Shown: positions 61,119-64,000 of the stretch, in pieces
Layout: each line of letters starts with the position of its first letter
How positions within the stretch are numbered: the stretch's first letter is position 1
Assembly (NCBI RefSeq): GCF_013409745.1
Contig: NZ_JACCBH010000001.1
Coordinates: 992,001-1,056,000, forward strand
Direction: 5' to 3'
DNA from: Microbacterium pseudoresistens
Lineage (GTDB): Bacteria > Actinomycetota > Actinomycetes > Actinomycetales > Microbacteriaceae
Length of the DNA stretch: 64,000 bases
Notes under the pieces: generated by a model
The model's database searches: none
The model's input: only the letters and a program-made list of their open reading frames with translations
Told to the model about the DNA's origin: nothing
Translations under genes and position numbers: made by a program

Positions 61119-61760
61119 ATGCCCGTACCCGAACCCGACTCGCCGCTTGTGGGCGAGACCAAAACACTGACCGACGCCGTCTTCGATCGGTTGAGCAGCG
61201 CGATCATCGACGGCAGCCTCGCTCCTGGCGAGATTCTCAGAGATCAAGACATCGCTCGCCAGTTCGGTGTTTCCCGCACCCCCGTACGCGAAGCACTCCA
61301 TCGGCTCACCGCCATGAGCCTGGTGGAAACGGTCGCCAATCGCTACACGCGTGTCACGGAAGTCGACGAGAAGACGATCGCGGACACCATGGAGTACACG
61401 GGCCATCAAGCAGGAATCGCGATGCGCATGGCCATCCCCCGGCTGAGCGATGAGGAGATCTCAGAGGCGGTTGCTCGGATGGACGACCTGATTCGAGCCA
61501 ACCTCGAAGATGATGCGGACGCGGTCTACCGCGCTGCACGTGCGCTCGTCTTGTTCGTGACGCAGCGCACCGGCAACCGAGTCTTCGAGGCAGCCATGCG
61601 GGACACGGCGCTGGTCGTCGCGCGGAATCTCCGCACCGTGCGACCTGAACTCGGCACGCGTGATGAGCGCGATAGGTGGTACCAGATGATGAGGCAGGCG
61701 ATTGTGGACCGAGATGCTGTGAAGGCGGAGTTCGCGTTCCGCAGCCAGCACGGGCTCTGA
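61119..61760 (+). CDS. GntR-family regulator (FadR/FCD-like)
   Basis: A 213-residue regulator: TDAVFDRLSSAIIDGSLAPGEILRDQDIARQFGVSRTPVREALHRLTAMSLVETVANRYTRVTEVDEKT is the FadR-type winged helix. The C-terminal helical half (FCD-like, about 70-213) lacks an obvious set of metal histidines. It precedes the Pr6Pr gene by 51 bp on the same strand, which it may regulate. ATG 61119 follows GAGGAACC. Confidence 0.9.
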   Translation: MPVPEPDSPLVGETKTLTDAVFDRLSSAIIDGSLAPGEILRDQDIARQFGVSRTPVREALHRLTAMSLVETVANRYTRVTEVDEKTIADTMEYTGHQAGIAMRMAIPRLSDEEISEAVARMDDLIRANLEDDADAVYRAARALVLFVTQRTGNRVFEAAMRDTALVVARNLRTVRPELGTRDERDRWYQMMRQAIVDRDAVKAEFAFRSQHGL

Positions 61761-61811
61761 GAGCGGCCGCCCACACAGGCTTCCGCTTTCACCATTGACT
61801 ATGGAGGAACA

Positions 61812-62579
61812 ATGACGACCTGGTGGCCCTACGCCCGCCTCGCGGCCGCGATGCTCTGCGGAGCAGCGATCGTTACCCAGCTGGCGCGCACAGTCCAGAA
61901 CGCGATGGAGACCGGCGGCCACCTGCCCACGGTCGTGGCGAACTTCTTCAGCTTCTTCACGATCGAGTCGAACATCCTCGCCGCCGTGGCGCTGTCGGTC
62001 GGGGCGATCTGGGCATGGACGGGGAATCGCGGCGAGCGCGAACCGCAATGGCTCGCCGCTCTCCTGATCTGCGCGAGCACTTACATGATCGTGACCGGGA
62101 TCGTGTACAACCTTCTCCTGCGCGGCATCGAACTCCCGCAGGGGTCGACCGTGCCGTGGTCGAACGAGGTGCTGCACGTCGTCATTCCGCTGATCATGCT
62201 CGCCGATGTGCTGTTCGCACCGCACCGCCGCGCGCTGCCGTGGAATGCGATGCTGATCACCGTCGCGTTCCCGATCGTCTGGGCGGCGTACACGCTGATC
62301 AGAGGGGAGCTCATCACCGCGCCGGCAACGGGGGAACCCTGGTGGTATCCGTATCCGTTCCTCGACCCGCACATCCAAGGGGGATACCTCGGCGTCGCGT
62401 TGTACGTCGTCGGCATCGCCGTCGCGATCATCGGCGTCGCGGCACTCGTGATCCGGGTCGGTCGCCGGCGAGGGCTACGGATGGTCACGTCTGTGTCGGA
62501 TGGAGGGTCCTCGTCCAGGTCGTCCGCTCCGGGATCACGGTCCGAGCAGCGCGAACGGCACGACCGCAACGCCATCTGA
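61812..62579 (+). CDS. Pr6Pr-family membrane protein
   Basis: A 255-residue membrane protein of the Pr6Pr (FAR-17a/AIG1-like) group. Six hydrophobic segments, the characteristic FFSFFTIESNIL loop and the PWSNEVLHVVIPLIMLADVL segment with its His. Function unknown. A strong GGAGGAACA precedes ATG 61812. The Arg/Ser-rich tail (GSSSRSSAPGSRSEQRERHDR) overlaps the 3' end of a convergent gene by 45 bp. Confidence 0.88.
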   Translation: MTTWWPYARLAAAMLCGAAIVTQLARTVQNAMETGGHLPTVVANFFSFFTIESNILAAVALSVGAIWAWTGNRGEREPQWLAALLICASTYMIVTGIVYNLLLRGIELPQGSTVPWSNEVLHVVIPLIMLADVLFAPHRRALPWNAMLITVAFPIVWAAYTLIRGELITAPATGEPWWYPYPFLDPHIQGGYLGVALYVVGIAVAIIGVAALVIRVGRRRGLRMVTSVSDGGSSSRSSAPGSRSEQRERHDRNAI

Positions 62580-63803
62580 CCGGCGATACGCACGGTTTCC
62601 CGTCGTCACGACGATGGCGTCGACCAATCGGTCGCCCATCCGTTCGCGCAACCATTTCAGATGACGCACATCAGCGTCCGACACCGTGGCCGCGAGCTTG
62701 ACTTCCATCGCGAGCACTCGCTGACCGCGCTCTGCGATCAGATCGATCTCGTGCGTGCCCTTCTGATCGCGGAAGTGACTCAAGCGAGCCTCGGCCGACT
62801 GCACGTATGTCTGCATGCTGAGTGTCACGAGCCCCTCGAAGAGACGGCCGAGAGCGGCACCCTGCTGGGGTCCGATCATTTCGTGTGCGCGGATCGCAAG
62901 CAGTGCGGATTCGTCCAGGTCCATGAGTCTGGCGGCCAGCGCAGGGTCAGCGAGGTGATGCTTCGATGCTTTGCTCACGCGGCCCAGGTCGACACCGAAC
63001 GGACGCCACGCTTCGACAGGATCGAGCAACCACAACTGGCTGAGCACGTCACGGTACGCGATGGTCGTGGGCTTGCTCGGCTTGTCGGAGTCTCCTACCG
63101 TGGCAGCATCCAGGATGCTCGTGTAACTCGCCGTCGAGCTCGTGGCTCCCGCATATGCGCGAAGCCAGGCTCGAAGAGCCGCGGGCGCGCGTACGCGATA
63201 CCCCTGCTCCACCATGTCGCGCTCGACGACGCGCGTCACATACCCGTCGAGCGCGAGGCGTCGAGCGCGTGCAGGAAGGTTGCGGATGCCGGGGAACCCG
63301 GACGAGACGATCTCTCGGACATAGTCGGGCAGTGTCCAATCCGTCTCGCCCGTAACGGACGCGTCTCCCTCCAGAAGGGCTCGCAGCGAGACTGTGGGGG
63401 TGTGCTCGATACGCTCCGCGAGGGCAAGCGGACGCATCCGAAGACGGGTGATGCGTCCCGCTCCTGAGTGCGTGGGCGACGAGACCGGCGCAGCGCTTCC
63501 TGCGAGAAGAAACTGCCCGCCGGAACTGTCACGATCCACGGCTCGCCGCACGAGATCCCATGTCTGCGGCAGACGCTGCCATTCATCGATGACCAGCGGT
63601 TTGGGTGCTCGTTCGACCAGAGTCGGGTCTGCGCTGAACTCTTCGATCTGCTCGGGACGGTCCAGAGCGACAACAGTTGCCGCCCGCCGACTCGCAGTAG
63701 CCGTCTTGCCGACCCCTTTGGGCCCGTCAAGGCTTATCGCGGCCAGGGCCGGAAACACTTCGTCGAGTTCATCGTCGATGACGCGCCTTCGGTACGCAGA
63801 CAT
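62535..63803 (-). CDS. DUF4143 AAA-type ATPase
   Basis: A 422-residue protein. N-terminal AAA_14 domain: Walker A DGPKGVGKTAT, Walker B PLVIDEWQRLP, sensor FLLAGSAAP. The C-terminal DUF4143 domain contains EIDLIAERGQRVLAMEVKL, a nuclease-like E-x-K core. Such proteins are widespread, usually single, and sometimes counted as toxin-, defence- or archaeal-type ATPases. It starts at ATG 63803, directly behind three 23-bp-phased repeats. It overlaps the Pr6Pr 3' end. Confidence 0.88.
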   Translation of the reverse strand: MSAYRRRVIDDELDEVFPALAAISLDGPKGVGKTATASRRAATVVALDRPEQIEEFSADPTLVERAPKPLVIDEWQRLPQTWDLVRRAVDRDSSGGQFLLAGSAAPVSSPTHSGAGRITRLRMRPLALAERIEHTPTVSLRALLEGDASVTGETDWTLPDYVREIVSSGFPGIRNLPARARRLALDGYVTRVVERDMVEQGYRVRAPAALRAWLRAYAGATSSTASYTSILDAATVGDSDKPSKPTTIAYRDVLSQLWLLDPVEAWRPFGVDLGRVSKASKHHLADPALAARLMDLDESALLAIRAHEMIGPQQGAALGRLFEGLVTLSMQTYVQSAEARLSHFRDQKGTHEIDLIAERGQRVLAMEVKLAATVSDADVRHLKWLRERMGDRLVDAIVVTTGNRAYRRSDGVAVVPFALLGP

Positions 63804-63807
63804 GGAT

Positions 63808-63871
63808 CTACTTTATCAAAACCACCAGATCTACTTTACCAATCCCACTCGTGCTACTTTACCAATCCCAC
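63808..63871. promoter_or_regulatory. Three 23-bp-phased repeats upstream of the DUF4143 gene
   Basis: CTACTTTATCAAAACCAC (63808), CTACTTTACCAATCCCAC (63831) and CTACTTTACCAATCCCAC (63854), each starting 23 bp after the previous one. On the minus strand they read GGATTGGTAAAGTAG and end 5 bases before the ATG. The first copy is the most divergent. Phased copies touching the start look like an operator or attachment array. The gene would be leaderless or have a very short leader. Confidence 0.75.
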
Positions 63872-64000
63872 CAAGGCGATAGGGGTGGCCGTCCTGCGGA
63901 ATGACCTCGGTCACCTCCGATGAACGCGCGAAGGCAGGTCATGAACGAGCTGCGCAGCCTCGTCAGCTCGTTCCACCGCGCAGCATCGATCGGTAGGGTG
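63872..64000. other. Right edge of the window
   Basis: Contains a frame from ATG 63920 (MNARRQVMNELRSLVSSFHRAA) that runs off the edge on the plus strand; ATG 63941 has a weak AGGCAGG. It may be a divergent gene, but there is too little sequence to name it. Confidence 0.3.

Noticed and set aside
63808..63871. CRISPR-like array of three repeats
   Set aside because: Spacers would be only 5 bp, and there are no cas genes nearby; the phasing fits an operator better.
63920..64000. A new plus-strand gene entering from the right edge
   Set aside because: Only 27 codons are visible, there is no clear ribosome-binding site, and nothing can be matched.

Overview
The window reads as chromosome of a high-GC actinobacterium, most likely Microbacteriaceae (Microbacterium-like). 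This rests on strong G/C third positions, many GTG starts, ATGA-coupled genes, a PurL of the size that works with separate PurS and PurQ, and actinobacterial family types throughout. The genus is an inference; there is no rRNA gene here to settle it, and I found no tRNA gene or CRISPR array.

Layout. 1-13 kb: the start of a PadR regulator gene, purL with a small membrane-protein gene, an SDR/XRE pair, 6-phosphogluconate dehydrogenase, an AhpD-like protein, a periplasmic multicopper oxidase, a NarL-type two-component system, a DksA-like protein and a Gfo/Idh oxidoreductase. 13-16.4 kb: a glycine-betaine ABC operon ending in a strong UUCG-loop terminator. 16.7-24.7 kb: an rRNA-type methyltransferase, ArsR/MFS, TetR/ABC and YtrA/ABC units, each with a visible palindromic operator. 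24.9-29 kb: a phosphonate-type ABC operon (phnD-phnC-phnE) coupled to a tyrosine phosphatase and a TetR regulator. 29-36.7 kb: chorismate mutase, an AI-2E-type transporter, a second osmoprotectant ABC operon, Ogt, a VapBC pair and a lactonase-like propeller.

36.7-53.7 kb is a 16.9-kb foreign island between the lactonase gene and purA. It is bounded by 60-bp perfect direct repeats exactly 17,000 bp apart, and truncated transposase fragments abut both repeats. It carries an eight-gene catabolic run (two phosphotriesterase-like proteins, MBL-fold hydrolase, FAD monooxygenase, alpha/beta hydrolase, 3-oxoacid CoA-transferase, thiolase), a fumarylacetoacetase-family hydrolase with a deacetylase, a sulfonate/taurine-type ABC importer, a GntR/UTRA regulator and an aromatic-acid decarboxylase. 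A related AT-rich motif precedes all five transcription units, so the regulator probably controls the whole island. Import, hydrolysis, decarboxylation, hydroxylation and beta-ketoadipate-type finishing steps suggest catabolism of an aromatic ester or lactone. No ring-cleavage dioxygenase is visible.

53.8-64 kb: purA, an LPXTG surface protein, a mechanosensitive channel with a cyclic-nucleotide-binding domain overlapping a cyclase-like sensor that has lost its metal-binding aspartates, a GntR regulator, a Pr6Pr membrane protein and a DUF4143 ATPase preceded by three phased repeats. Between genes there are several families of nested double hairpins (two motif copies followed by two inverted copies) that differ in sequence but share one architecture.
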